64,000 nt of DNA, taken from NCBI RefSeq assembly GCF_025602895.1, contig NW_026516204.1, positions 992,001-1,056,000 on the forward strand. The letters run 5' to 3'. Source of the stretch: Polychytrium aggregatum. Lineage: Eukaryota > Chytridiomycota > Chytridiomycetes > Polychytriales. Within the stretch, counting starts at the first letter, position 1. Each line of letters opens with the position of its first letter. The translations under genes and the position numbers were made by a program. Positions 43,084 through 53,760 of this stretch are shown here, in pieces. The notes under the pieces were generated by a model, which worked only from the letters and a program-made list of their open reading frames with translations, ran no database searches and was not told the origin of the DNA.

Positions 43084-46000
43084 ATGCCCGGAGAGCCCCC
43101 CAGCCAGCCGCCCGGCGGGCCTGTCCTCCGTCGGTCGTTCCAAAGCCCCGGTCTGCGTCCGTCGCACAGCCGGCCTGTCGGCGGCACCAGCAGCGACCGA
43201 GGTCTGTTTCCTGGACCAACACCCTCGCTGCGGCGGCTCCTGTGCTTCGCAACCCAAGCACTGCGTCTTGCTTGTCGGTTTCGCATCGTTCTGATCCGCC
43301 GACCGGCACCCGCATCTTGTCTCCTGCTTTTCTCGCATCTGCATCTCCCAGGTATGCTTGCGTCGGCCGTTTCCCCGCCCTCAACCAGACTCAAGCGACC
43401 CTCGACTCCTGATCTCCATCAAGGCACAGACATGGTGGCATCGAGCCATCTGCGACCGTCGACCCTTCAGCGGTCGACCAGCCAATCTCACTCGCCCCCA
43501 CGACGCACCCCGAAAGCTCCACCAAAGACGCTGGGTGTGCGGCGTGCATTCTCCCGGAGAACCCCTGTCATGCGCACCGAAAAGCGACTGCGAGCCGACC
43601 CGAGCACTGATCAACCTCGCACCAGCTCATCGCCGACCCGCCGGACCGGCCTCCAGAACGAACTCTCCGGGCTGTGGACCTCGTCGCCCGCGCTGATCGG
43701 CGACGACAATGACGCTTCCCAGACCTCGCCCCGCTTTATATCGGCCGCGCATTGTGACTACGGAGTGAGTCTTGTCGCCCATTGGCAACGGCCGGCCCGC
43801 ACCTAGCCAAGCCATGATGAATTGCAAACTAAGGCCGTTCATTGCATTTCAGGACACCCAGCTGGTCGAAGACAACGAGCTTGATGTGCGTCGGCAAGAA
43901 TATCCGCTTGATTCTCCTCTGCTGGGCGGCATCATTCATGACCGAGACGAAGACCTTGACGATGACCCGGATCTCAATTACGCCGGCAAGGACGACAGGA
44001 CCGAGTACGGCAGTCCGATACTCGCCTCCCCGGCCCTGGTCTCATCGCCCTTGTACCCTGAGGCAGAATCGAGAGACGCATCGCTCGACTCACTTTATGA
44101 CGAATCGCCACAAAGTCCGAAAGAATCGGCGCCATCGCCTAAGCCAGATGGCCGGCATCACGACTGCCATTGCAGCCCCATTTTGGCATCGCCAACTAGG
44201 CACCTGGTGCTCTCAACTCCAGAGGCCTCGGACGTCAGCTTCCGAGACGATGCAAAGTCAACTGGTCCAGCAGCTGTGATTTCGTCTCCGGACGACCACA
44301 GAGCAATGCCGGGCGATGACAACTGTGCAGAACAGCAGATATCCAACAGTGGTGCGGAGTCAACCAGCGTCTCGGCACGATGCGAGAGCCCGATACTTGG
44401 CAGCCTGGATCTAGATACTGGCTTTATTCACGCCAGTTTCCCGCGCCTCTCGACCGGGTTCTCCAGCTGTGAGGGAGAAGAGCCGGACCAACGCTCCCTG
44501 GAACATGTGGCATGTGAAGACCCAAAGCCATCCCAGGGCGTCGAGGCCACTGCCGACTCTCGACTGAGTGCATCTTCTCCGCAGCAAGCACCTCTCGAGT
44601 CACTTGAAGAATCAGAGCACACTCTGCCAACTTGCACCGACTCGTTGGTCGGGAGACTCCCTGACCCCGACCATCTGGATGGAGATGCCGTCTCAGAGAC
44701 CACATGTTCCCTCTCGTTGCCTCCAGACATCGCCTCGGCGCCGATGGCCACCAAGAGTACCTTGGGGACCTTTAGACCAACCCGTCTCGGTACAGAAAAG
44801 TCGTTTGGCTCTTTCCAAAGCTCGGTCAGTGAGATTCAAAGCGAGACAACTCTTGTAGAGTCGCCATCGGTCGGTGGTGCCTTTACTGCCGATCGCTCCG
44901 CTGTTGAGGCAGCCGACGAAACTGCCAAGCCTCAACACCCTATCCCAGCGTCAGCCAGTCCCACTACCACAGACGTCGAGGATAATTCAGATCAGCATCG
45001 GCCAACTTCGAGCGGTCCGAGCATTGGCTTTACAACAGCGCGGGGGTCCTCACTCCCACCGCCCTCGGCTCAGGCACTCGCGATGGCCCACAACCTCCTC
45101 TCGGGCGCTGGCTCCACCGACAGTCACTCGAGCAGGTTTGCCTCCGAAGACACTCCCAGCGTGCCAGCAATGGTAACCACCGGCAGTCGCACGACCTCCG
45201 GATTCCAGACAGCCAGAGGACACTCGCTTCCTACCCCTTCAGCCGAGTCCATGAAGCGTGCCCGAGATCTCCTCTCAGACTCTTCGGATACTGACACGCT
45301 GCGCAGTCCTCCAAAGCGGCAAAATCAAGGCACTGGTCCTCCACAGCCCCCATCGAGCAGCTCCTCCGTATTCTCCCACCCAGATACGACCTTGTCGGCC
45401 AAGTTTCTGGAGGGCGCCATTTGCGAAGAACCATCTGGACCTGGAACATTCATGACTGCCTCTGGCAAGCACTTCCCGAAACTGTCCGGTGCGGCTCTAG
45501 AACGGGCACAACGAATATTCGCGGATGCTGACGATTCACACGCCGAGCAGCCAGTCAAGTTGCCAAGTAAAGGGCCACCCCAAACTCCCCTTCGCACATC
45601 CCGGCCGGTATTCAAGACCCCAACCAGAATGGCACCAAAATCAAATGTTCAAGATTCCGTCGATCCAGCGGCTGAATCAATGGGAGCGTATACTCATGAC
45701 AAGGCAGCCTCGCAGGCTCCGTCCCAGTCTCCAACCCGCCCTGCCACAACGCCGTCGATGTCTTCAGCTGGATTCTCGACCGCCAAAGGCAGATTGCTGC
45801 CGCCGCCATCGAGAGAAGCATTGCGTCAAGCGGAAGCATTGCTGAGCTCAGGCAGCCCAGCCGAAACAGATCGCAAGCCTATGCCCAGCACGCCGACGGC
45901 TCGTAAAGTCGCTCCTTCTGCCGCTGCCTCGGCAACACGACCACCGGTCCCCTCACTTGCGCCCGCTGGATCACCGCTCCGCCTGGGTGGCTACCATTCC

Positions 46001-49000
46001 GATCCTCTGAAAGCTCTGCCCACGACGCCCAAAACACCTGTCTCACGAGCCATCGGCAGCCAGAACAAACCCTTTAAATCTCCGTTGACGGCCCGATCCC
46101 GCAACCTGGCCAACCCGCCGACATCCAGATCATACGAAAGCCCTCGGCGTAGTGAGCGGCAAGAAATTCCCCAGATATTCGATGTGTCAAGTAGGTACCA
46201 AACTCACAGCAACGGTAGCTACAGCCACGGCCACTGACGATTCGCTTCCTGCAGATTCAGCCCCCCGCCAGTCGTGGAAGGAGTGTTTCACAGAAGTCAA
46301 GCTCGATAATATTGACGGTCGCCAGGCGCTGTATGTCCCCGCGCTCAACCATTGTCGTCCAATGCATAATTACGTTGATCTGCCTCTGATCTTCTCGCCC
46401 CGGCTATAGACCCGATGATATCCTGAGGATGAACTCGGTGCTGTCCAAGACGCACAAGTTTGTTTCTTGCTCTGGAGAGTCGCTCGATGCAGAGGCCATC
46501 ACGCAGGAGCTTATTAAGCGTGGCTGTCAGGCCTCGCTTCTCACGACGGATTGGGTCATGAACCACTACCGCTCGATTGTGTGGAAGCTTGCCTGCATGG
46601 TCCGCCAGTCGCCTCGCCTGCAACAATCATACTGGAATATCGAGATGGTCGTCTCGCAGCTGCTCTATCGGTTGGTTTTGTCGCTGCAGCCGTTGCTGAT
46701 GCATGTTCAGGCATTGCATCCGAAACTCTGTCGTGCGGGTCCTGACGAACATTGCCCTGTGCAGGTATCAGCGCGAAGTCAACATGGCCCATCGATCTGC
46801 CCTCAAGCTGGCTGTCGAGCGGGATCATCCCGCATCAGCGCACATGGTGCTCTGTGTTTCGCGAGCGTCGCCCGAGCTCACTCCCGGTCGACATTTGGGT
46901 CTCGGTATGGAGCTGCAATATGCGATCATATCCCCAAACAGTCTGTGATCTTTTGTATTGGGCGTCGTCGGTGCTGTAATCCCGCCAGTGTGCAACGATC
47001 GCAGTTTAGCCACCGATTGATGCGCCAACAGAATCGCATAGCTGACCCACCTTTCTCCCAAACTGTGTCTCCGCCCAGACGAGATCGAGTTGACGGATGG
47101 ATGGTACTTTATCATGGCCAAGCTGGACCAGTGCCTTGCCAAAGCGCTTCGAGATAAAAAGATCTTTACGGGGCTCAAGTTGCATGTTCAGAACGCCAAG
47201 GTTGGTCATGTGCATCGGGTTGCTCGGGAATGACAGCTGTCCAACGCATCATTATTGTTGTCATCATGGGTTGCTCAGGACTCCCTTATCGACTGACCTC
47301 TTTACCTTCTGCCGTCCTTGGTGAACTACTGTATGATTTATCCAGCTGATTGGCGCTGGTACCGATATCCTGAACACGGATGGCGCGGTGTCGTTGCAGC
47401 TAAACGCAAACAGCGTCCGTCGAGCCGCGTGGGATGCAAAGCTCGGCCTGCAGCGCCAAAGATTGTTTGTCAGCGGCCTGGCCTCGTTGAGTGCCGACGG
47501 TGGCTCTGCTGGATGCGTTGATGTCGTAGTTTGCAGGGTCTATCCGATTCTGTACCTCGACAAATCGATCGGTGGGCGAAACATCATCCGAAATCAGAAA
47601 GAAGAGGATATCGAGCAGCGGCGTTGGGAGGTAAGTCGCGGAGCGCTTTGTCGTCGATCTGCATGCGCTCTAGGCTTCTCGCTTCATCTGATGCATCACT
47701 GGTCCCATGCGATAGATGCAACAAAGCAAGGCGGCCGATGGCTCTTTCCGTCGATTTGGCGGCGGGTACGAGAACGAGCCCCCGCTTCATTCGGCTCAAG
47801 ACGGCGCCACTGCGCCAGCTCAGACTATGGACATCCGAGAGAGACGCCGCCGGTTCGATGCGCTTCTCGGCTTTTCCGAAGGTCCCGACCACGGCGAGGT
47901 GAGCACAGTCGCGCTGTGCGATCCTCTACTCCCGGAGGCATAGCAGGGTAAATCACAAACCGAGTGCTGGTGGCACCGACTGGCTCTCATCATTCCTCTG
48001 CTTCCAGCGAAATGTCACATCCTTTGTCAACATCCGGATTTGCGACTACCCGCCCGAAGGCACCAGCCCGGATGAAGTTGCAGAGACAATGCTGACCATA
48101 TGGACTCCGTCGCTGGATCAGCTTGCCGAAATCACAGAGGGCACTCGACTCCAGGTTGGCAGCCATGACGCTGTCTTTGCTCTTGGCGGCTTGGTCTTGC
48201 CCTTTCCGCGCCTGTGATGAGAGGGCCCTGACGGAGTCATTTCCTCCACTGATAATTGGTCCGTATTTCACCAGATATACAACATTCAGTGCATCAGCCC
48301 AAACCGAGTGATATGCAAGAATACATCGGTGGTGCTGAAAGCCTCTCGTCAGATCAGCTGCCGGATACGACCAACCACACCCGAACGGCTGGCAAGATCG
48401 ACCTATCTGCCTCGTTCGCTCTTCTGGTCGTCCGAACTCGCGGTCAAATCTCACGGGGACGAGGTCGACATGGTTCTGGTTGTCGAGCGTAAGTTGAAGC
48501 TGTCTTTTTGGATGCCTTCTCGTTGGCTGTCGTTGTGTGATCACTGATGTCGATTTACCCGAGCAGGCATGTCCCAGCAGATGCCAGTGGGCTTTGGAGA
48601 CTTCTCGCCAAAGCTCGAAACCCTCATAATGTGCTATGATCGCGAGGGCACTCCCTGCGAGATTCAAATGTTTGGCTATCAATCCCTGTCATCGGTAAGT
48701 TGGCGATGTTGCTGATGGCACATAGTGGCGTGCATCTCTGACTTACACTCCCCTCCGGCCTCAGTTGAAGGGGATCGTGCACTTTAGGAATCTGGAGTAC
48801 ATCGCATTTCAGCAGCAACGTGGATGCCACCGCCTTCGTGGCAACAGCGAGACAGAAATCTCGACTGCATTCAGATCCGGGCCTGCCAGCGAGCGGCGTG
48901 AAGCGCTTGAACAGTGGATGAACGAGTACGTAATCTCAACGGACGCTATAGTTCATGATCCCGAGCACCCGTCAGTTGACACCGGCTCTCGTGCTGCGCC

Positions 49001-50125
49001 TTGAACATGGATATTGAACTATGTCGCCCATCTGCTCTCGCATTCGTCAGGAACCCAGGCAAAGTTCAGGAAGTCAAGGAAGCCGTCGAGCTGGTATTGG
49101 GACGCAACAATACCATGTCGACAGCTGCGGCGCGGGAACCGAGTCAACTGCCGACCCCCACAATCCACATGGCTCCACAAAACCGCATTTCGGGTCTGAG
49201 AAAACGCCGTCCCTCCGCCGCAGTCGACAACTCAAGTCCTGGGCCATCGAAGCGCCCCGTCACCCCGGCTACTACACCACCGCTTAGCAAGCCTCCCACA
49301 GCCCAGTCGCCTAGTAATTCGATTGAGAGGGTCTCGAATGGCCCTGCCACCGGAATCCCGTCCAACGGCCCGAAACCTCCTCCGGAGAAGCTCCAAGTTT
49401 GCGGCTCAATGGTCCGCTTTGCGACTGTGAGGCGAGAGTGCATCGGTGCCGCTGGAAACATCAGGATCCGCATGGCCAACGAGATGCCCGATCCCGCCGA
49501 TATCGGGCAGATGGCGCTCGCGGAAGACGCCGAGATCTCCGTCGAGTTCCAGATCGACGACGGCATCGAAGGACGATGCATTGTGGCAGATGGCGACAGA
49601 TTCAGCGCCGCCTTGGCTCTCTATCTCGGACTCGACGACACCCGTGGCAGCGCTCTGTTTGACGCTTTTGTCGGGCACGACATACAAGATCCATCCCATC
49701 GTGCTCGCCAGGAGTGGGTGCAGACGCAGATCCAGACGCACATGTCCGACCCAGGCCAGCAGGCTACCTGCCTCGTCAAGATCCTGGCGCAAACGAAGGT
49801 TGTCGCTGTCGGGGCTGTGAGTCCGTCCCAGGAAGAACTGGCATGCGACCATGAAACATGGGCAACATTCACGAAGCAACTGTCGGAAAGCATCTGTCCG
49901 CCGTGGCTCGAGGTAAGCGATTGCACCAGCCATAGATCTGGCAAATCGCAGCTGGAGTACCGAGCAGGGTGACCGTCAAATGCGAAACTCATGGTTCTTG
50001 TCCATCGACACTCACACCGTCTCATCTGCTGCCCATCCACGGCCGACTTTCGTCAGTGGGAGATTGAGCACTGCAGCGATACGACCGGCTTCCATCGCCT
50101 GCTCGCCGTTCGGCTGATGGGATGA
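43084..50125 (+). CDS. BRCA2: BRCA2-like recombination mediator with four BRC repeats
   Basis: Loads RAD51 on RPA-coated single-stranded DNA. Fourteen exons (43084-43764, 43853-46190, 46255-46330, 46410-46670, 46765-46904, 47079-47200, 47346-47630, 47716-47898, 48008-48154, 48275-48488, 48567-48694, 48765-48925, 49051-49912, 50057-50125) give about 1888 residues. Exon 1 may hide a short intron. Four BRC repeats lie in exon 2 at about 45024, 45202, 45446 and 45772, each with the RAD51-binding FxxA core (FTTA, FQTA, FMTA, FSTA). The DNA-binding region follows: the helical domain (WVMNHYRSIVWKLACM, LLYRYQREVN), OB1 (IELTDGWYFIMAKLD), a short tower-like segment (RERRRRFDALLGF), OB2 (NVTSFVNIRI) and a C-terminal OB3-like part. 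Recognition by helical domain plus OB1 is firm. Confidence 0.93.
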
Positions 50126-50314
50126 GCTTCACATTTGCTCGTCTACCCCGCGGATGGCATTCAGTCCGAGCCGGCTTGTCTGTGGCATGGGCCTGGCTGA
50201 AGTTTTGGAATCTGCAATCTAGCTCCCATAATCGACACAATGGCCGGGGCCGTCGTGATGAATGACCTACGAGTCGATGTATTTGCCACATTGGAGACAC
50301 GGCTGGATTGCATA

Positions 50315-50968
50315 TCAGGGCATCTCAATATTGGATTGTTCCGGCAACACAAGCTCCCCATGCGCATCACAGATGCCATAGATCGATGCTCGTTGAATGT
50401 CGAACGACTCCCAGCTTTGCTCGAGAAAGCTCCCCAGATCCGGCAGCGCGAGCAGGAGAGGCAGGCGGGGCCCAGATGCATCGCCGCCAGAAAGCAGTGC
50501 GTTGAGTTCCAGGATGGAAGAGTGCAGCGGGCGGATGGCCGAGTCATCCGCAGCAGCGTCATGGAGCAGCCCCGATGGATTGCCGGGGTACTCCTCGATC
50601 TGCTGCAGCTTCTCCACAAGATGGGTGATGAGATTGCGGGCAAGGTCGTTCCGGAGAGCCAGGCGGTGGTTATAGGTCTCGAGCTCGCTCGCCCATCCGT
50701 CCAGACGCAACTTCTCTTCCTGCCAACTGGCTCGCTCGCGGGCCTGCATGTCGAGCTGCTGACCGAGCCGGCCAAGGGTCGACTCCTGTTCGGCCCGCCG
50801 CGACCTGGCTTCTTCGAGCTGGTGCGATCGGATGGTGCAAAGCCGAGAGGTGGACTCGAGCTGGCTGCGTCGGTGCTGCTGCCGGGCCCGGAAGGCTCGC
50901 TGGACTTCGGCCTGCCGATGTCGCGGAATGTGGTCCTCGGCGGCTGTATCGAGCGGCTCGGACGACAT
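50315..50968 (-). CDS. Possible bZIP / coiled-coil protein with degenerate basic region
   Basis: An open frame of 217 residues from the ATG at 50968; the frame stays open upstream and may start in another exon. Near the N-terminus EVQRAFRARQQHRRSQLES resembles the basic region of fungal Yap/Pap1 bZIP factors (AQRAFR). The invariant Asn three residues before AQR is not present. A long charged coiled coil follows (REQ-, LE- and RLGQQL-rich), then a less regular C-terminal ~90 residues. If it is bZIP, DNA contact may differ from the Yap family. It may instead be a plain coiled-coil protein. It lies convergent with BRCA2 and divergent from the UPF0598 gene. Confidence 0.45.
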   Translation of the reverse strand: MSSEPLDTAAEDHIPRHRQAEVQRAFRARQQHRRSQLESTSRLCTIRSHQLEEARSRRAEQESTLGRLGQQLDMQARERASWQEEKLRLDGWASELETYNHRLALRNDLARNLITHLVEKLQQIEEYPGNPSGLLHDAAADDSAIRPLHSSILELNALLSGGDASGPRLPLLLALPDLGSFLEQSWESFDIQRASIYGICDAHGELVLPEQSNIEMP

Positions 50969-51295
50969 GGGCTCGGTGCGGATCGGCGTCGAAAAGGGCG
51001 CCGACGGAGCGGGGAGCGGGGCTGGTCTTGAGAGCAGCGGTGATCGGGACGCAACTGGCCGGAGCTTGACTTCCGTGCGGATCCGTTTGGTCTGGGCGAT
51101 GCGAGCGAAAGCGCTGGCCGAGAGGATGCCATGGGCTGCTGGCAGGACACACTATTGCCCTGGCCGAGAGGGCAACAGCACCCACACCCCTCTTCGCCGC
51201 CGTCGTCCGCTCTCCCAAGAGCACAACCACTCCAGCCTCGATCTGTGCGCCGCAGAACCAAGCTCTAGTCGAACACCCACTGCTTCTCAGCCGAC
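50969..51295. other. Divergent upstream region, possibly with bZIP 5' coding sequence
   Basis: The minus strand stays open in the bZIP frame for most of this 327-base gap (Pro/Ala-rich), so the gene may begin further upstream. No other element recognised. Confidence 0.4.
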
Positions 51296-52391
51296 ATGCC
51301 TGTTCGCATCAATCTCGGGCCTCTCAGAAGCCTCGTCGCCATCGGCCGCGCTGCCCCGGTTGCGGCGACTCGCCGGCTGCTCACCAGCGCCCCGCAAAAG
51401 TGGGACCGGGAATACTTCTATCACGTCGATTGCCACGGCCAGGTACGAGTGCTTTTGGAGAGTGAGGCCGAGGACATCAACCCGTTGCTTGCAATGGCAA
51501 TGACGACCAAACCAACAGCGGTCGGATATCTCCATCTCGTCAATGCTTATCGTCGCGCTCGCGAATATATTGCTCCAGCTGTTCCTGGAAGACATAACCC
51601 ACAAGAACTTTACGACATGTAAACCGAGTCGCTGGGTTATCTGCTGTTTGCTGCTGTCTGCTATCCGCCGCTCCTGCTCGGTCTGACTCACCAGCCGGTA
51701 TCGGATGCGGCCCTCATGGACAGGCTTCAAGAACAGAGAGTTTCTCAACTTTTTCTACGCGCGGCTCCAGCCCAACACCATCCAGCGCAGCTTGGACCGC
51801 GACGGCAAGACCGTGGAGTATCCCTTTATCAGTCCCTGCGGCCGAGAGATGAACTTTGTCACGGTCGAAGACTGTGAGTTGCTGGCGGTTCGGTGCTGAG
51901 TGCGCTTGTCCAGCAGTGTCGTTGGTGCCAAGACGCACTCATGATGATGCTCACACTGGGTTTCGATCGACACCGCTGCCAGCTCCAATTGTGTTTTACG
52001 ATATCGACATGGGTATGTTGGTGCCGCAGCGCAGCCGCCGTGCTGCAAGATGGGCCGAGGACGAGGCTAACCTCACTTCGAAATGCCCGATGGTTGGCTG
52101 ATTGGCTGCCCTCCCACAGAGCGAGACCAGCTCAAGTGGGGAGGCAGCTTCGAGTCCCCCTTCGAGCCTGCAGTTCTCTATCTCTCCAACCAGGGTCGGC
52201 TCTACCATCCATCGCCCAAAGCAGAGCTATACACCGTCTTCCAGAAGGAAGGCGAGTTGATCGAGTACCCGCCTCTGACGCTGATCCGGTCGTCGGTGGT
52301 CTCGCGGATCTTTGGCGAAAGCATGGACTGGGAGAACTTGGAACTCACATGGAAGGGCAAAGTGTTCCCTGTCAAGACGCTGCCGTGGTAG
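51296..52391 (+). CDS. UPF0598 family protein (C8orf82-like)
   Basis: Conserved eukaryotic protein of unknown function, thought to be mitochondrial. Exons 51296-51442, 51579-51618, 51724-51873, 51983-52012 and 52120-52391 keep frame and give 212 residues. The N-terminus is Arg/Ala-rich with no acids, like a mitochondrial presequence. Family segments are WDREYFYHVDCHGQ, LFLEDITHKNFTTC joined across the intron to FKNREFLNFFYARLQPN, FISPCGREMNFVTVED, PIVFYDI and NQGRLYHPSPKAELYTV. Exon 4 is only 30 nt. The exon 3 start was chosen at GGACAG before 51724 because it restores the frame of the conserved block. Confidence 0.88.
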
Positions 52392-52945
52392 ATGCCGGAT
52401 GCACTGAGGTCCTCAGATAGGTGGGATCGGGCTGCCTCTTGCCGGATACCACTCGGCCGCACAGCTGCATTTCTCAATCTTTTGAATATGCCCCTCTGTC
52501 TGTTGCGCATTGCTGTGATCCATTTGTCTCGCCCGAGTTGGTACTGTTTCAGCAATGGATATGTCCGCATGAGCCATGCCAACACGACTTCCATCTCATA
52601 CGACCCTGCATCGCTCCCAGTCGCATTCTCGTTTGGTATGTTGTGAGAGTTTCTGGCTGATATCGACAGGCCATTGCCATAGCCGGACTCTGCAGAGCTT
52701 GCTCCTGAGCACGGCCGCAATTGCAGTGATGAGCCCCCAAACAGGGTCGGCTGGTCCAGCATATACCCTCCGAGTATTCTGGAGCGGCCAATCTTGGAGA
52801 AATCTTGATTTGTTTTATTGGGCGCACTGCACGACTTCTCTGGCCGATTGCGGTTCAAGATAGCCTTCTGCGATTGTGCTCTCGCGGGTGAAGAGCGGCC
52901 ATAGACTCCAAAGGCCATCATTCAGTTGATCGACATCGATGATAA
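52392..52945. other. Intergenic, convergent 3' ends
   Basis: About 550 bases between the UPF0598 gene and BOL2. No gene, repeat or RNA recognised. Confidence 0.5.
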
Positions 52946-53509
52946 CTACTGTTGCTGCTGCTTCTGCTTCTCGGCCCACTGAGCTGGAGTCAGGGTTTTC
53001 TAAGGACAGAGCAGAGTGCGGGCTAGCGTGAGCCGACACCGACTGCAGGATCTGGAGGTCCAGCGATCCATCGACCCGAGAAGGGGGGGGGCGAACGATG
53101 CCGTACCTGCGAGAAGGCATGGATGCGAGCGATTTCATCCTTGGCACTCTCGTTGACCAGACTGAGAAGACGGCATATTTCCGTGGTGAGGGATCGGCTG
53201 TTTGGATCGACGTCGAGTGCAGCAGAACGCAGTGCCAGCCGATCTTACCGGTGACGCTGGATCAAGCTTTTGCCTTCGAACTGGGACGAAACGATGGTGG
53301 CTTCGAAGCACTGTCCGCATCCGTTGGATGTGTCGACGACGCTCTGTTGAACGACAAGTGTCGTTTAGAAGCAGGACAGGCGGCAATCGGGCTGTCACTC
53401 GGCAGAGGAATGCCATGCGACCTCGGGCCCGATGGAGACGCACCACATGCTCGGCCTGGAGCTTGTCCTTGAAGATTTGCTCGAGTTCGGCGGTCGAGAC
53501 GGCAGACAT
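52946..53509 (-). CDS. BOL2: BolA2-like protein
   Basis: BolA2/Fra2 binds monothiol glutaredoxins and helps deliver or sense cytosolic Fe-S clusters. Exons 53509-53444, 53343-53249, 53161-53107 and 52999-52946 keep frame and give 89 residues, the usual length. Motifs are the N-terminal helix [33 protein letters not shown] (with the Cys region of BolA2-type proteins), the SLIQRHRLVN signature containing the invariant His, and [15 protein letters not shown]. The transposon left end lies ~140 bases upstream of the start codon in the same transcriptional orientation, so the BOL2 promoter or 5' UTR is interrupted or replaced. Confidence 0.92.
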
Positions 53510-53641
53510 GATGGTGGCGGGTGGAGGAGAGTCTTGATGGAGCGAGGGCTGACGAGGGAAGAGCCTGGGCAGGCGAGCCAGAGGCGATCGCTGAATTGAA
53601 ATGCTGACCAAAACGGCTTGTGCCTTGCTTCCGCTGTACAC

Positions 53642-53647
53642 TTTATT
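53642..53647 (-). terminator. AATAAA polyadenylation signal at the outer edge of transposon copy 2
   Basis: On the minus strand AATAAA lies ~90 bases after the Fanzor stop codon and just beyond the A/T run of the inverted repeat. It could end the Fanzor transcript in host flank DNA. Use is inferred. Confidence 0.4.
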
Positions 53648-53664
53648 CAGAAAAAAACGGGACA
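53647..53664 (+). repeat. Left terminal inverted repeat of transposon copy 2
   Basis: Reads TTCAGAAAAAAACGGGACA starting at 53646-53647. It matches the right end in inverse orientation over AAAAACGGGACA, with further partial match outside. Confidence 0.75.
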
Positions 53665-53760
53665 ATATAGCCGTTTCCATGAACAGGTAGTATGTGCTGT
53701 GCTTGCGTCAAGCAAAGCCACAAGAAATAAAACAGATCACTTTGGCAGCCTCCGAGTGAA
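53650..53760 (-). ncRNA. Candidate guide-RNA (omega/fRNA) 3' scaffold at the Fanzor end
   Basis: TnpB and Fanzor guide RNAs arise from the element end next to the nuclease 3' end, with the guide copied from flanking DNA. Here two hairpins follow the Fanzor stop. One is a 6-bp stem with a 3-base loop at 53700-53714 (TGCTTG/CAAGCA). The other is a 6-bp stem with a 10-base loop at 53655-53676 (AAACGG/CCGTTT), overlapping the inverted-repeat core. A guide would then run from about 53650 downward into the BOL2 upstream region. Hairpins are seen in sequence; the RNA itself is inferred. Confidence 0.4.

Noticed and set aside
42252-43394. 380-codon minus-strand frame over VPS36 and BRCA2 starts
   Set aside because: It crosses VPS36 exons 1-2 in the wrong frame and BRCA2 exon 1 antisense. 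No domain seen.
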